A DNA stretch of 7,962 nt. Source: Paracoccaceae bacterium. GTDB taxonomy: Bacteria > Pseudomonadota > Alphaproteobacteria > Rhodobacterales > Rhodobacteraceae. Of the stretch, positions 1 to 5,501 are shown piece after piece (position 1 is the first letter of the stretch; each line of letters starts with the position of its first letter). Position numbers and translations under genes: made by a program. Location: contig JAOUMG010000067.1 of the NCBI GenBank assembly GCA_029881635.1, positions 1-7,962 of the forward strand, read 5' to 3'. A model generated the notes under the pieces. It saw nothing but the letters and a program-made list of their open reading frames with translations. It did not search any database and was not told the DNA's origin.

Positions 1-47
1 GCCCGTTCGATAACATCACCTTCATCGAATTCCCGTGGTCTGGCCAA
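1..47 (-). CDS. TetR/AcrR-type transcriptional regulator, N-terminus only (partial)
   Basis: Reading leftward from a TTG at 47-45, the 15 complete codons give MARPREFDEGDVIER. This is the usual opening of one group of TetR/AcrR repressors, with the M-x-RPREFD start followed by the first helix before the DNA-binding helix-turn-helix. The TTG is favoured as start because an AAAGGAG ribosome binding site lies 8 nt upstream on the minus strand and the similarity begins at that codon. The gene leaves the window after about 15 residues, so the ligand-binding domain and length cannot be seen. It is divergent from the secreted DM13 gene at 206, and such regulators often control themselves and the divergent neighbour; that role is inference. 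The family call rests on a short stretch. Confidence 0.6.
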   Translation of the reverse strand, partial: MARPREFDEGDVIER

Positions 48-69
48 GGTACCGGCTCCTTTCCAGGTC

Positions 70-98
70 GGATTAGAGGTTTGGAACCGAAAGGTCAA
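70..98 (-). promoter_or_regulatory. Candidate sigma-70-type promoter for the TetR-type gene
   Basis: On the minus strand TTGACC (98-93) and TAATCC (75-70) are separated by exactly 17 nt and point toward the regulator. Transcription would start near 63, giving a very short leader in which the AAAGGAG site is close to the 5' end. The match to consensus is moderate. Confidence 0.35.
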
Positions 99-118
99 TA
101 ATTCACGCGCTTGTGTTT

Positions 119-134
119 GGAACTAAATGGTTCC
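119..134. promoter_or_regulatory. Candidate operator palindrome between the TetR-type and DM13 genes
   Basis: GGAAC (119-123) and GTTCC (130-134) form a perfect 5-bp inverted repeat around a 6-nt spacer. The 9-mer GTTTGGAAC that contains the left arm (115-123) also occurs at 79-87, between the -35 and -10 boxes of the candidate regulator promoter. A palindrome of this size in a divergent TetR spacer is a plausible repressor site, but nothing in the sequence proves binding. Confidence 0.35.
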
Positions 135-205
135 TAATGTTATCCGGATCGGGCGCCTTAGCGGTCTTGGCCAAAGGCGCCGACAATCAACTGAAAGGAC
201 AAACC

Positions 206-598
206 ATGAAAAAACTTCTCCCGGCACTCTTCATCGCCACGGTTACGGCGATGACCGCGATCCTGCCCACAGGTGCCTTAGCAGCAACCACGACCGGCCA
301 GTTCACTGGCGCCAACAACCATGTCACCACGGGTGGCGTCGCGGTGGTCAAGACCGCCGATGGCGGTGCGGTCGTTATTCTCGACAGCGATTTCAACCTC
401 GACGGTGCGCCGGACCCACATGTCGGCTTTGGGCGCGACGGAACCTTCGATGTGGCCACAGATCTTGGCAAGCTGGCCGCCGCGACGGGGCTTCAGGTTT
501 TCGTTGTCCCGGCCTCCGTCGATGTCGATGATTACAACGAAATCTACATCTGGTGCCTTGAATTCAGCGTGTCGCTGGGCGCCGCATCCCTGAACTGA
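206..598 (+). CDS. Secreted DM13-domain protein
   Basis: A 130-residue exported protein. Residues 1-27 look like a Sec signal peptide: KK at positions 2-3, a hydrophobic core, and an ALA-A type signal peptidase I site near 26-27. The mature part is a single DM13 domain. It shows GQFTGANNHVTTGG at 31-44, the acidic DPH signature in GAPDPHVGFG at 67-76, DLGKL at 86-90, and YIWCLEFSVSLG at 114-125 with the conserved cysteine at 117. DM13 domains have been proposed to act in extracytoplasmic redox or electron transfer through this cysteine; the function in this organism is unknown. The ATG at 206 is preferred over in-frame upstream starts because AAAGGA precedes it and the signal peptide begins there. 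It is divergent from the TetR-type gene and convergent with the GAPDH gene 28 bp downstream. Confidence 0.85.
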   Translation: MKKLLPALFIATVTAMTAILPTGALAATTTGQFTGANNHVTTGGVAVVKTADGGAVVILDSDFNLDGAPDPHVGFGRDGTFDVATDLGKLAAATGLQVFVVPASVDVDDYNEIYIWCLEFSVSLGAASLN

Positions 599-603
599 AC
601 CGG

Positions 604-633
604 CGCTTGAAGCGTATCAGCGCGCTTCAAGCG
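604..633. terminator. Hairpin between convergent DM13 and gap genes
   Basis: CGCTTGAAGCG (604-614) and CGCTTCAAGCG (623-633) are perfect 11-bp inverted arms around an 8-nt loop. The right arm covers the last two codons and stop codon of the GAPDH gene, and the left arm starts 5 bp after the DM13 stop. The stem would form in both transcripts and sits where a shared terminator is expected. No T-run follows on either strand, so it may act as an mRNA 3'-end stabiliser or a Rho-assisted stop rather than a classic intrinsic terminator. Confidence 0.55.
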
Positions 634-1610
634 GCCATCAGCCGCGCCACATCCAGCATCCGGTTGGAAAAGCCCCATTCATTGTCATACCAGCCGAAAA
701 CCCGAATAAGGCCGCCCGCCGTCACCCTGGTTTCCGGCAGTGCCATCACGATGCTTTCCGGGCGTGCCCTGAGGTCGGAAGAAACCAGTGGCCGGTCGGT
801 CGACCCGATCACGCCACCGGCGGCCGCCAGCGCCGCATTGACCTCGGACCGCGCCGGTTTTGCCCCTGTCATCACTGTCAGGTCCACCGCCGAAACCGAG
901 GCCACCGGCACCCTGACCGCCGCGCCCTCGATCCGGCCTGCGATATCGGGCAGCACCAGGTCTAGCAACCGCTGCGCCGAGGTTGTCGTCGGCACCATCG
1001 ACAGCGCCGCCGCGCGGCTGCGCGCGAATTCGGGGCCGGGGGCGTCGACCGTAGGCTGGCTGCCGGTATAGCAGTGGATCGTGGTCATCCAGCCGGTCTC
1101 CACCCCCCATTCCCGGTCAATCAGCCGGGCGAGGGGGGCCAGCGCGTTGGTGGTGCACGAGGCGTTGGAAACGATCCGGTGATCTGCCCGCAGAAGGTTT
1201 TCATTGGCCCCCAGCACAATGGTCACATCGGCAGTGCCCGAGGGGCCTGAAACCAGCACCCGTTTCGCCCCGGCCTTCAGCCCCGCCTCGGCAAAGGACC
1301 GTTCGCCACCCAGACCGGTGCATTCCATCACGATATCGATATCGCCAAGGTCGAGTGTCGCCAGATCGCGCGCCCCCGTCAGCCGGATGCGCCGCCCGTT
1401 GACGACAATCGCGCCTTCCTCCAGCCGTACCTCGCCCTTCCAGGGGCCAAAGATGGAATCGTATTCGAAAAGATAGGCGGCCATTTCGGGCTTGGCGATA
1501 TCGTTGATCGCCACGATCTCAATGTCGGACTGCGCCGGATCGCTCAGCGCCGCCCGCAACACGGACCTGCCGATGCGGCCAAAGCCGTTCAGGGCAACGC
1601 GGATTGTCAT
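627..1610 (-). CDS. gap: Type I glyceraldehyde-3-phosphate dehydrogenase
   Basis: A 327-residue NAD(P)-dependent dehydrogenase that oxidises and phosphorylates glyceraldehyde 3-phosphate to 1,3-bisphosphoglycerate (glycolysis/gluconeogenesis, cytoplasmic). The Rossmann signature NGFGRIGR is at 8-15 and ND at 36-37. The catalytic SNASCTTN holds Cys152. The catalytic His179 lies in TTIHCYTG, and the phosphate-binding regions SMVPTTT (204-210) and RVP (233-235) are kept. The C-terminus carries the family block WYDNEWGFSNRMLD (307-320). The start at 1610 is chosen over an ATG seven codons upstream because GGAGG lies 6 nt before it and the family N-terminus begins there. It is slightly shorter than the usual 330-337 residues. 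The motif after beta-strand VLVSGPS reads GTA where most family members have a K/D-containing segment, so it may be a secondary paralogue rather than the main glycolytic enzyme. Erythrose-4-phosphate dehydrogenase is the nearest alternative. Confidence 0.88.
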   Translation of the reverse strand: MTIRVALNGFGRIGRSVLRAALSDPAQSDIEIVAINDIAKPEMAAYLFEYDSIFGPWKGEVRLEEGAIVVNGRRIRLTGARDLATLDLGDIDIVMECTGLGGERSFAEAGLKAGAKRVLVSGPSGTADVTIVLGANENLLRADHRIVSNASCTTNALAPLARLIDREWGVETGWMTTIHCYTGSQPTVDAPGPEFARSRAAALSMVPTTTSAQRLLDLVLPDIAGRIEGAAVRVPVASVSAVDLTVMTGAKPARSEVNAALAAAGGVIGSTDRPLVSSDLRARPESIVMALPETRVTAGGLIRVFGWYDNEWGFSNRMLDVARLMAA

Positions 1611-1657
1611 GGCAGCCTCCGTTTTCCACATTGGGTCGGGGCGCAGGCTAGACCAGG

Positions 1658-1782
1658 GCCGACCCCCGGTGAAAGGTCAATATTGTAACCGATACAGCGA
1701 TGCCCCCGATGCACCTTTGGGCGCGGCGGCGAACACACAAAGCCACGGACAAACGCGCGGGATCAAGGTCGGGTTTGAGCCC
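1658..1782. repeat. 125-bp direct repeat, copy 1 (gap upstream region)
   Basis: This segment is repeated in the same orientation at 3208-3332 with only two mismatches (1734 C/A and 1743 C/T). It begins 48 bp upstream of the GAPDH start codon and so probably includes part of that gene's control region. On the minus strand it contains TTGACC (1680-1675) and TACAAT (1689-1684), but I cannot place a well-spaced -35/-10 pair for gap. An 8-bp palindrome CAATATTG lies at 1678-1685. There are no convincing terminal inverted repeats: only a 6-bp pair, CCGACC at 1659-1664 and GGTCGG at 1767-1772. Confidence 0.9.
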
Positions 1783-1789
1783 AGAGAGC

Positions 1790-1849
1790 CAATTTTCTGC
1801 AATGCCACGAATGGCAGCTTTCGCCGAAGGAAAAAGCCTTCGAAAATTG
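1790..1849. repeat. Nested inverted repeats able to form a three-way junction
   Basis: An outer pair CAATTTTC (1790-1797) and GAAAATTG (1842-1849) encloses two perfect hairpins: TGCCA-CGAA-TGGCA (1803-1816) and CGAAGG-AAAAAG-CCTTCG (1825-1842). The G at 1842 is shared between the outer stem and the second hairpin, so one of them loses a pair. The arrangement starts 8 bp after the end of the 125-bp repeat copy and is not present beside the second copy. It could be a structured RNA, a terminator complex or a small element remnant; none is demonstrated. Confidence 0.5.
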
Positions 1850-2061
1850 TTTGAGTTTGGAACGGTTTTTTGGGCTCGCGCAAAACGATGCACTTGGCAC
1901 ATTCGCTACGAATGAGCCTTTATTATGTGCGTTTTTTCATGATGGCGAGCGATCCTTGTCAGGAAAAATGAACCCTCGCCCCCACATTTCATGTACATTT
2001 GTATAGTTGGCGGCGAAGTTCTGCTGCGGATAGTGCGCGGATCGGGCTATAGGCTTGGCTG

Positions 2062-2109
2062 AAAAACGCGCCATCCGTTGCCAAGCCGATGCCTAGGGCG
2101 GCGCGGTTT
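2062..2109 (-). terminator. Possible intrinsic terminator of the methyltransferase gene
   Basis: On the minus strand, just after the stop at 2117, CGCGCC (2105-2100) pairs with GGCGCG (2072-2067) and is followed directly by five T residues (2066-2062). AAAAC before the stem and TTTTT after it extend the symmetry with one mismatch. The 27-nt loop is longer than usual, which lowers confidence. Confidence 0.4.
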
Positions 2110-2116
2110 TGGCTGA

Positions 2117-2761
2117 TTAAACGGCTTTCTTGTCCTTGGTCGCAGGCTTCCTCGCCGCGGAGGACTTTACGCTGGCCGCCTTCGCAACTGGCTTCGCGCT
2201 TTGCAAGGATTTGCGCCCCAAAGCCCAAGCAACAATCGGGCATTTGGGGTCATTGGTCAGGTCATCGCCTTCCTCGTACTTGGCCCAGCGTTTGTTGCAA
2301 TCCTTCAAAACCGCAGCAAAATTCCCCCATTGATCGGCTTGAATAAGCTCCTCTTCAAAGCCCGCCTCGATCAAAAGGTTGCTCAACCCGCGCGCAGTCC
2401 AGCGGCTGCAATCCACTGGAAAGGCATGGTATTTGGCGAAAAACGGCACCGCGATATAGAAATAGCCTCCGGGTTTGAGCATGGATAAAACGTTGCGGGT
2501 CGCAGCATAAGGACGGTCCAGATGCTCCCAGACCTGATCGGCGATGATCATATCGAATTGGCGGATCTCACCCTCGGCATCGCGAAAGGTGTCGCGGGTA
2601 ACATCGTAGTCGGGGAAATGAAATACTTCGGCGCTGGCCCATTCGAATTTTTTGGCCCAGAAATGCCCTGAAATTTCGGCACAGCTCATGTCCTGCGTTG
2701 GCAGCGCCTCAAAAATCTTCGCTCCTTCTTGGCGCTGGACGATCCTGTTCAAAAAATTCAC
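2117..2761 (-). CDS. Class I SAM-dependent methyltransferase
   Basis: A 214-residue cytoplasmic protein with the layout of small SAM-dependent methyltransferases (Methyltransf_11/23-like). The first strand reads MSCAEISG at 25-32 in place of a glycine-rich GxGxG. The post-motif acidic strand is DMIIADQVWEHLDRPYAA at 70-87, with the DxxEHL-type motif seen in this family. LSMLKPGGYFYIAVPFF at 92-108 is the typical motif III strand. Residues 184-214 form a Lys/Ala-rich tail without clear structure. The start is GTG at 2761, preceded by GGAAAGGAAG, and it follows directly on the TAA of a short in-frame ORF. Base composition is lower in GC than the bhc genes. The substrate cannot be told from sequence. 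No pathway partner is adjacent, so it appears to be a solitary gene in a rearranged region. Confidence 0.75.
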   Translation of the reverse strand: MNFLNRIVQRQEGAKIFEALPTQDMSCAEISGHFWAKKFEWASAEVFHFPDYDVTRDTFRDAEGEIRQFDMIIADQVWEHLDRPYAATRNVLSMLKPGGYFYIAVPFFAKYHAFPVDCSRWTARGLSNLLIEAGFEEELIQADQWGNFAAVLKDCNKRWAKYEEGDDLTNDPKCPIVAWALGRKSLQSAKPVAKAASVKSSAARKPATKDKKAV

Positions 2762-3021
2762 TTAACTTCCTTTCCAGCAGTTTCTATCGGGCAAGCCTAT
2801 AGGCCTTTGTTTCCAGTTACAAATCTTCAAGATGGCGAATTCAGCCTTAGCGTAGGCTATCATTCTCTCTACAATCCCAGGCAGATTTACCGGGCCTGAC
2901 CTATCCATGATGCACAGAACCCATTCGCCAAACTCACTGTCGTTCAGGTGCAACTCGCGCCTATTACTTCGCCCAAGCTGTTGATGTTAGATGCTCGGGG
3001 GCGATCATTGACAGCCACGTT
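2762..3021. other. Spacer upstream of the methyltransferase; only a doubtful 63-codon ORF
   Basis: On the minus strand a frame from a TTG at 2953 to a TAA at 2764-2762 would encode 63 residues and ends exactly where the methyltransferase GTG begins, in the same frame. I recognise no family in it and see no ribosome binding site before the TTG. It could be a decayed 3' end of another gene or chance. A 10-bp palindrome GCCTATAGGC lies at 2795-2804. Nothing else is supported. Confidence 0.4.
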
Positions 3022-3147
3022 GTAAGGGCACTGCTTATCATCGACATGCAGATGGAGATGCAGAACCGGATTGAACGCGGGCGCGGTTACGTCAATGCTG
3101 ACGCGACAGCCCAGATTGCCGTGCTTTGCGGCATGTTCCGCCAAAAG
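3022..3147 (+). pseudogene. Isochorismatase-type cysteine hydrolase, N-terminal fragment
   Basis: In the plus frame beginning at 3022 the translation includes RALLIIDMQMEMQNRIERG and continues through YVNADATAQIAVL to MFRQKG. This is the classic first strand of isochorismatase-family hydrolases, with the catalytic aspartate in LLIIDMQ, followed by the first helices and the FRxKG before the second strand. No ATG, GTG or TTG lies in frame between the upstream TGA (2908-2910) and the DMQ motif, so the start is missing. After KG the frame enters sequence matching the antisense strand of gap and stops at 3220-3222. The catalytic Lys and Cys regions are absent. I read it as a truncated relic; the remainder of the family (about 150 residues) is not in the window. 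Confidence 0.6.
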
Positions 3148-3206
3148 GGCTTTGCGATATCGGTGGTCGCCACGATCTCCATGTCGGACTGCGCCGGATT
3201 GTTGAG
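3147..3206 (-). pseudogene. Duplicated 5' fragment of a gap gene
   Basis: This 60-bp stretch matches 1488-1547 inside the GAPDH gene at 53 of 60 positions. On the minus strand it encodes PAQSDMEIVATTDIAKP, against PAQSDIEIVAINDIAKP in the intact enzyme (residues 25-41). The start codon and first about 20 codons are missing: gap positions 1548-1657 are absent, and the fragment runs straight into the 125-bp copy of the gap upstream region. On its other side it is joined to the isochorismatase fragment. It cannot encode a working enzyme. Confidence 0.75.
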
Positions 3207-3207
3207 T

Positions 3208-3332
3208 GCCGACCCCCGGTGAAAGGTCAATATTGTAACCGATACAGCGATGCCCCCGATGCACCTTTGGGCGCGGCGGCGAAAACACAAAGTCACGGAC
3301 AAACGCGCGGGATCAAGGTCGGGTTTGAGCCC
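3208..3332. repeat. 125-bp direct repeat, copy 2
   Basis: This is the second copy of the gap upstream segment at 1658-1782, identical at 123 of 125 positions and in the same orientation. Its left end abuts the gap fragment because a 110-bp piece, including the gap start codon and ribosome binding site, is missing compared with copy 1. If the segment carries a promoter, this copy would fire leftward toward the methyltransferase gene 447 bp away. The sequences after 1782 and 3332 are unrelated. Confidence 0.9.
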
Positions 3333-3415
3333 TATGTGACGCATGCTGCGCTGAGAACGGCTTGCGCATAGCAGACCTTGATTACCGCAACGATTTTTTG
3401 TTTGAGCAGATCAAC

Positions 3416-4372
3416 TTAGTGGCGTGAAATCAGAGTATCGATAGGCAGGATAGCCGTATTGTCAGCCCGACAAAGGCAGATATGAGTGCCCTGAGGGTTG
3501 AATGCAGGACGCTCAGTATTTCTCCCTTCTATGAGTGCAACAGTTTCGAGGGTGTTTGCCGTTAAAATGAGGTGTCCGTCCCTTTTTGAGTTGCGGGCCG
3601 CGATGAATTGGCTATCGGGAGACCATACGGCATCATAACTGAAGAACTCCCCGGGTTTAAAAGTCCGTTCGCAAAGCTTCATACCTGATTGAATGTCTTT
3701 GATCTCCCAACGCTCTGAGCGGTCAGACCGTAATCCGCTTGCCCCTTCTGCAAGATAGACAAAAAGAGCAGTCTCCCCAGAGGGTGATACCTTAATACCC
3801 ATGCTGAAGGTGTTGGACGCCACCTCGATTAATTCATTGGTCGAATAGTCGAGCAGGTTCAAATTCTCTCCGACTGGATCGCTGTCAGATTGAGCTGGAA
3901 CTAGGCCAGTGATGAAAAGGCGCTGGTCATCAGAAATCACCTGCAATCCACGGAGTTTAGAGGAAAGTTTGACGGGTTGCGCGGCGTCTTTTCCAGAGTC
4001 GGGAAAGAGCCGCTGCAATACACCTGGCCAGGTTACGAAAACGAACACTTCCTCAGAACCGGTCGGTTTCGCTCGGTCCTCAAAGATAACCCCGGGGTCT
4101 CCTTCACCAATTGCTTTGGACTGCCAAAGAATCTCACCCGTGGCGCTGCAAATTCCAAAATGTCTCCCGCTCGTATCTGTGGCGACTAACCGTCTCGCTT
4201 GCGGAGCTTCTACCACGTTAACACAGTGCTTTATTTTTGCGGTCCAAAGCTTATTTGGGACCAGCTCACCCTGTTCTGTTGCCGAAAGTTCGTGCTTTTC
4301 GACATGGTTACTAACAAGGGTAATCAGCGAAGCCCCGTTTTCAATAAAGAAAGCTCGATAGACGGTTTTCAT
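3416..4372 (-). CDS. Beta-propeller (WD40-like) protein of unknown function
   Basis: A 318-residue protein rich in short beta-strand repeats of the WD40/YVTN type. Examples are RRLVATDTSGRHFGI followed by SATGEILWQS, VISDDQRLFITG, GIKVSPSGETALFVYL, AVWSPDSQFIAARNS, and PAFNPQGTHICLCRADNTAI near the end. The S-P-x-G/D-x-x-hydrophobic blade pattern recurs several times, but strict GH...WD dipeptides are missing. No signal peptide or membrane helix is visible, so it is probably cytoplasmic, perhaps a scaffold for protein contacts. The start is uncertain: the ATG at 4372 has only a weak GGAAA upstream, and a TTG at 4432 would add 20 residues. GC content is visibly lower than in the bhc genes, suggesting separate acquisition. 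It lies downstream of bhcD on the same strand, but no functional link to the cycle can be claimed. Confidence 0.65.
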   Translation of the reverse strand: MKTVYRAFFIENGASLITLVSNHVEKHELSATEQGELVPNKLWTAKIKHCVNVVEAPQARRLVATDTSGRHFGICSATGEILWQSKAIGEGDPGVIFEDRAKPTGSEEVFVFVTWPGVLQRLFPDSGKDAAQPVKLSSKLRGLQVISDDQRLFITGLVPAQSDSDPVGENLNLLDYSTNELIEVASNTFSMGIKVSPSGETALFVYLAEGASGLRSDRSERWEIKDIQSGMKLCERTFKPGEFFSYDAVWSPDSQFIAARNSKRDGHLILTANTLETVALIEGRNTERPAFNPQGTHICLCRADNTAILPIDTLISRH

Positions 4373-4442
4373 TGGCGATTTCCAACTGAAATTATTCGGT
4401 TGGAGTGTTAGAGTTTTGATTGCCGAAAACAACTCATTTGAT

Positions 4443-4462
4443 CGAAACAGGCATCTGCTTCG
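4443..4462 (-). terminator. Weak hairpin downstream of bhcD
   Basis: CGAAACAG (4443-4450) and CTGCTTCG (4455-4462) pair across a 4-nt GCAT loop with one A-C mismatch, about 20 bp after the bhcD stop. On the minus strand it is followed by AT-rich sequence with only a short T-run (GTTGTTTTC), so termination would be weak and may allow read-through into the beta-propeller gene. Confidence 0.3.
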
Positions 4463-4481
4463 TCCCGCATTCCCGACCTGA

Positions 4482-5444
4482 CTACACCTTCACGTCAATC
4501 GCCACGCCCTGCGCCACGGCGCGCTCTACGGCGGCGCTGGCGACGGCAAGGTCCTGCAGCCCGACGCCAGTGCCATCGAAGAGGGTGATCTCCGTGTCCG
4601 ACTGGCGTCCCTTGGCCAGTCCGGCGATCACGGCGCCGATGGGGGTGATATTCTCTGCCTTGATCAACCCGCCGGCAATGGCGTGCTGGGCTTCGCCGAT
4701 GCTGACGGATTGCGCCACCTCATCGGTGAACACCCGCGCACGGGCCAGCAGGGCAGGCTCCACCTCCTGCTTGCCGATGGTGTCGGTGCCCATGCAGGCC
4801 AGATGGGTGCCGGGGCGGACATGTTTGTCCAGCAAGGATGCGGCAGGCGATGAGGTGATGGTGATGATCACATCCGCCGCCGCCCCCAGTTGTTCCAGAC
4901 TGACCGCCTCGAAGGGCAGGCCAAGTTCGGCGGCGATTTCGCCCAGCTTTGGCAACATGTCGGGGTGATAGTTCCACGCCACCACCTTGTCGAATTTGCG
5001 GATACGGGCGGCGGCGCGCAGCTGAAACCCGGCCTGATGCCCGGCCCCGACAATCCCAAGAACCTTCGCGCCCTTGCGCGCCAGCCGGTCGATGGAAATG
5101 GCCGAGGCGGCAGCGGTCCGAAGTGCGGTCAGAAGGTTGCCGCCGACCATTGCCGTCGGCAGCCCGGTTTCGGGGTCGAAAAGAAACACCGAAGACTGGT
5201 GATTGATCATGCCGCGGGCGGCATTGCCGGGAAAATAGCCCCCCGCCTTGACGCCCATAATGTTGCCCGCACGGTCCAGACCGGATTTGAAACCGTATTG
5301 ACGGCCCTCGCCAAGCGCTTCGCGGATGACCGGAAAGTTATAGGCGTCATTGCGTGCCATCGCGGCAAAGGTCGCCTCGACTGCGGCAAAGGCATCTTCG
5401 GGTGTGACAAGCCCGGCAATCAGGGCTTCGGGGACGATCAGCAT
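4482..5444 (-). CDS. bhcD: Iminosuccinate reductase BhcD
   Basis: A 320-residue member of the ornithine cyclodeaminase/mu-crystallin superfamily. In the beta-hydroxyaspartate cycle BhcD reduces iminosuccinate with NADH to L-aspartate. The family features are GVKAGGYFPGN at 64-74, LTALRTAAA at 105-113, the dinucleotide-binding loop IVGAGHQA at 131-138, CMGTDT at 217-222 and FDGTGVGLQDLA at 289-300. The order bhcA-B-C-D and the close sequence resemblance to known BhcD proteins decide the call against ornithine cyclodeaminase or alanine dehydrogenase. The ATG at 5444 is chosen because AAGAAAGG lies about 7 nt upstream and the family N-terminus (MLIVPE) begins there; an ATG seven codons earlier has no such site. 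It is the last gene of the operon and is separated from bhcC by a 91-bp repeat-bearing spacer. Confidence 0.92.
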   Translation of the reverse strand: MLIVPEALIAGLVTPEDAFAAVEATFAAMARNDAYNFPVIREALGEGRQYGFKSGLDRAGNIMGVKAGGYFPGNAARGMINHQSSVFLFDPETGLPTAMVGGNLLTALRTAAASAISIDRLARKGAKVLGIVGAGHQAGFQLRAAARIRKFDKVVAWNYHPDMLPKLGEIAAELGLPFEAVSLEQLGAAADVIITITSSPAASLLDKHVRPGTHLACMGTDTIGKQEVEPALLARARVFTDEVAQSVSIGEAQHAIAGGLIKAENITPIGAVIAGLAKGRQSDTEITLFDGTGVGLQDLAVASAAVERAVAQGVAIDVKV

Positions 5445-5469
5445 GCTAAACCTTTCTTGATGCACCGCG

Positions 5470-5501
5470 CGCCCTGTCGGGACGGATGCCCGACGCGGGC
5501 G
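5470..5501. promoter_or_regulatory. Intercistronic hairpin between bhcC and bhcD
   Basis: CGCCC (5470-5474) pairs with GGGCG (5497-5501), and TCGGG (5477-5481) with CCCGA (5489-5493), separated by a small internal loop and closed by a 7-nt loop. In the minus-strand mRNA this GC-rich stem would sit about 25 nt before the bhcD start. It may affect processing or the relative level of BhcD. This is structural reading only. Confidence 0.4.

Larger units (their letters stand above)
1783..2116. other. AT-rich spacer between the gap upstream region and the methyltransferase; no gene seen
   Basis: No reading frame here has protein-like character. The stretch holds a nested inverted-repeat structure at 1790-1849, T-runs at 1865-1871 and 1931-1936, a small hairpin (CATTCG-CTA-CGAATG, 1900-1914), the palindrome ATGTACAT at 1991-1998 and a terminator-like stem at 2062-2109 beside the methyltransferase stop. 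Overlapping short frames on both strands lack ribosome binding sites and family signatures. Confidence 0.6.

Noticed and set aside
89..100. The 12-mer GAAAGGTCAATA near the left edge also occurs in both 125-bp repeat copies (1671-1682 and 3221-3232).
   Set aside because: The match does not extend beyond 12 bp, so it is not a third copy. It may reflect a shared TTGACC promoter box on the minus strand or chance.
119..144. EcfG/RpoE-type promoter (GGAAC followed by GTT) upstream of the DM13 gene.
   Set aside because: The spacing from GGAAC to the nearest TGTT is 14 nt instead of 16-17, and no CGTT lies at the right place; the palindrome reading explains the GGAAC better.
1648..1902. Open frames on both strands across 1492-1915.
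   Set aside because: They cross the gap 5' end and the non-coding repeat, have no ribosome binding sites or recognisable families, and are broken or altered in the second repeat copy.
2047..2802. An 11-bp inverted pair (CTATAGGCTTG at 2047-2057 and its complement at 2792-2802) flanking the methyltransferase gene, resembling element ends.
   Set aside because: Several 11-bp inverted matches are expected by chance in 8 kb, the match does not extend convincingly, and there is no transposase or target-site duplication.
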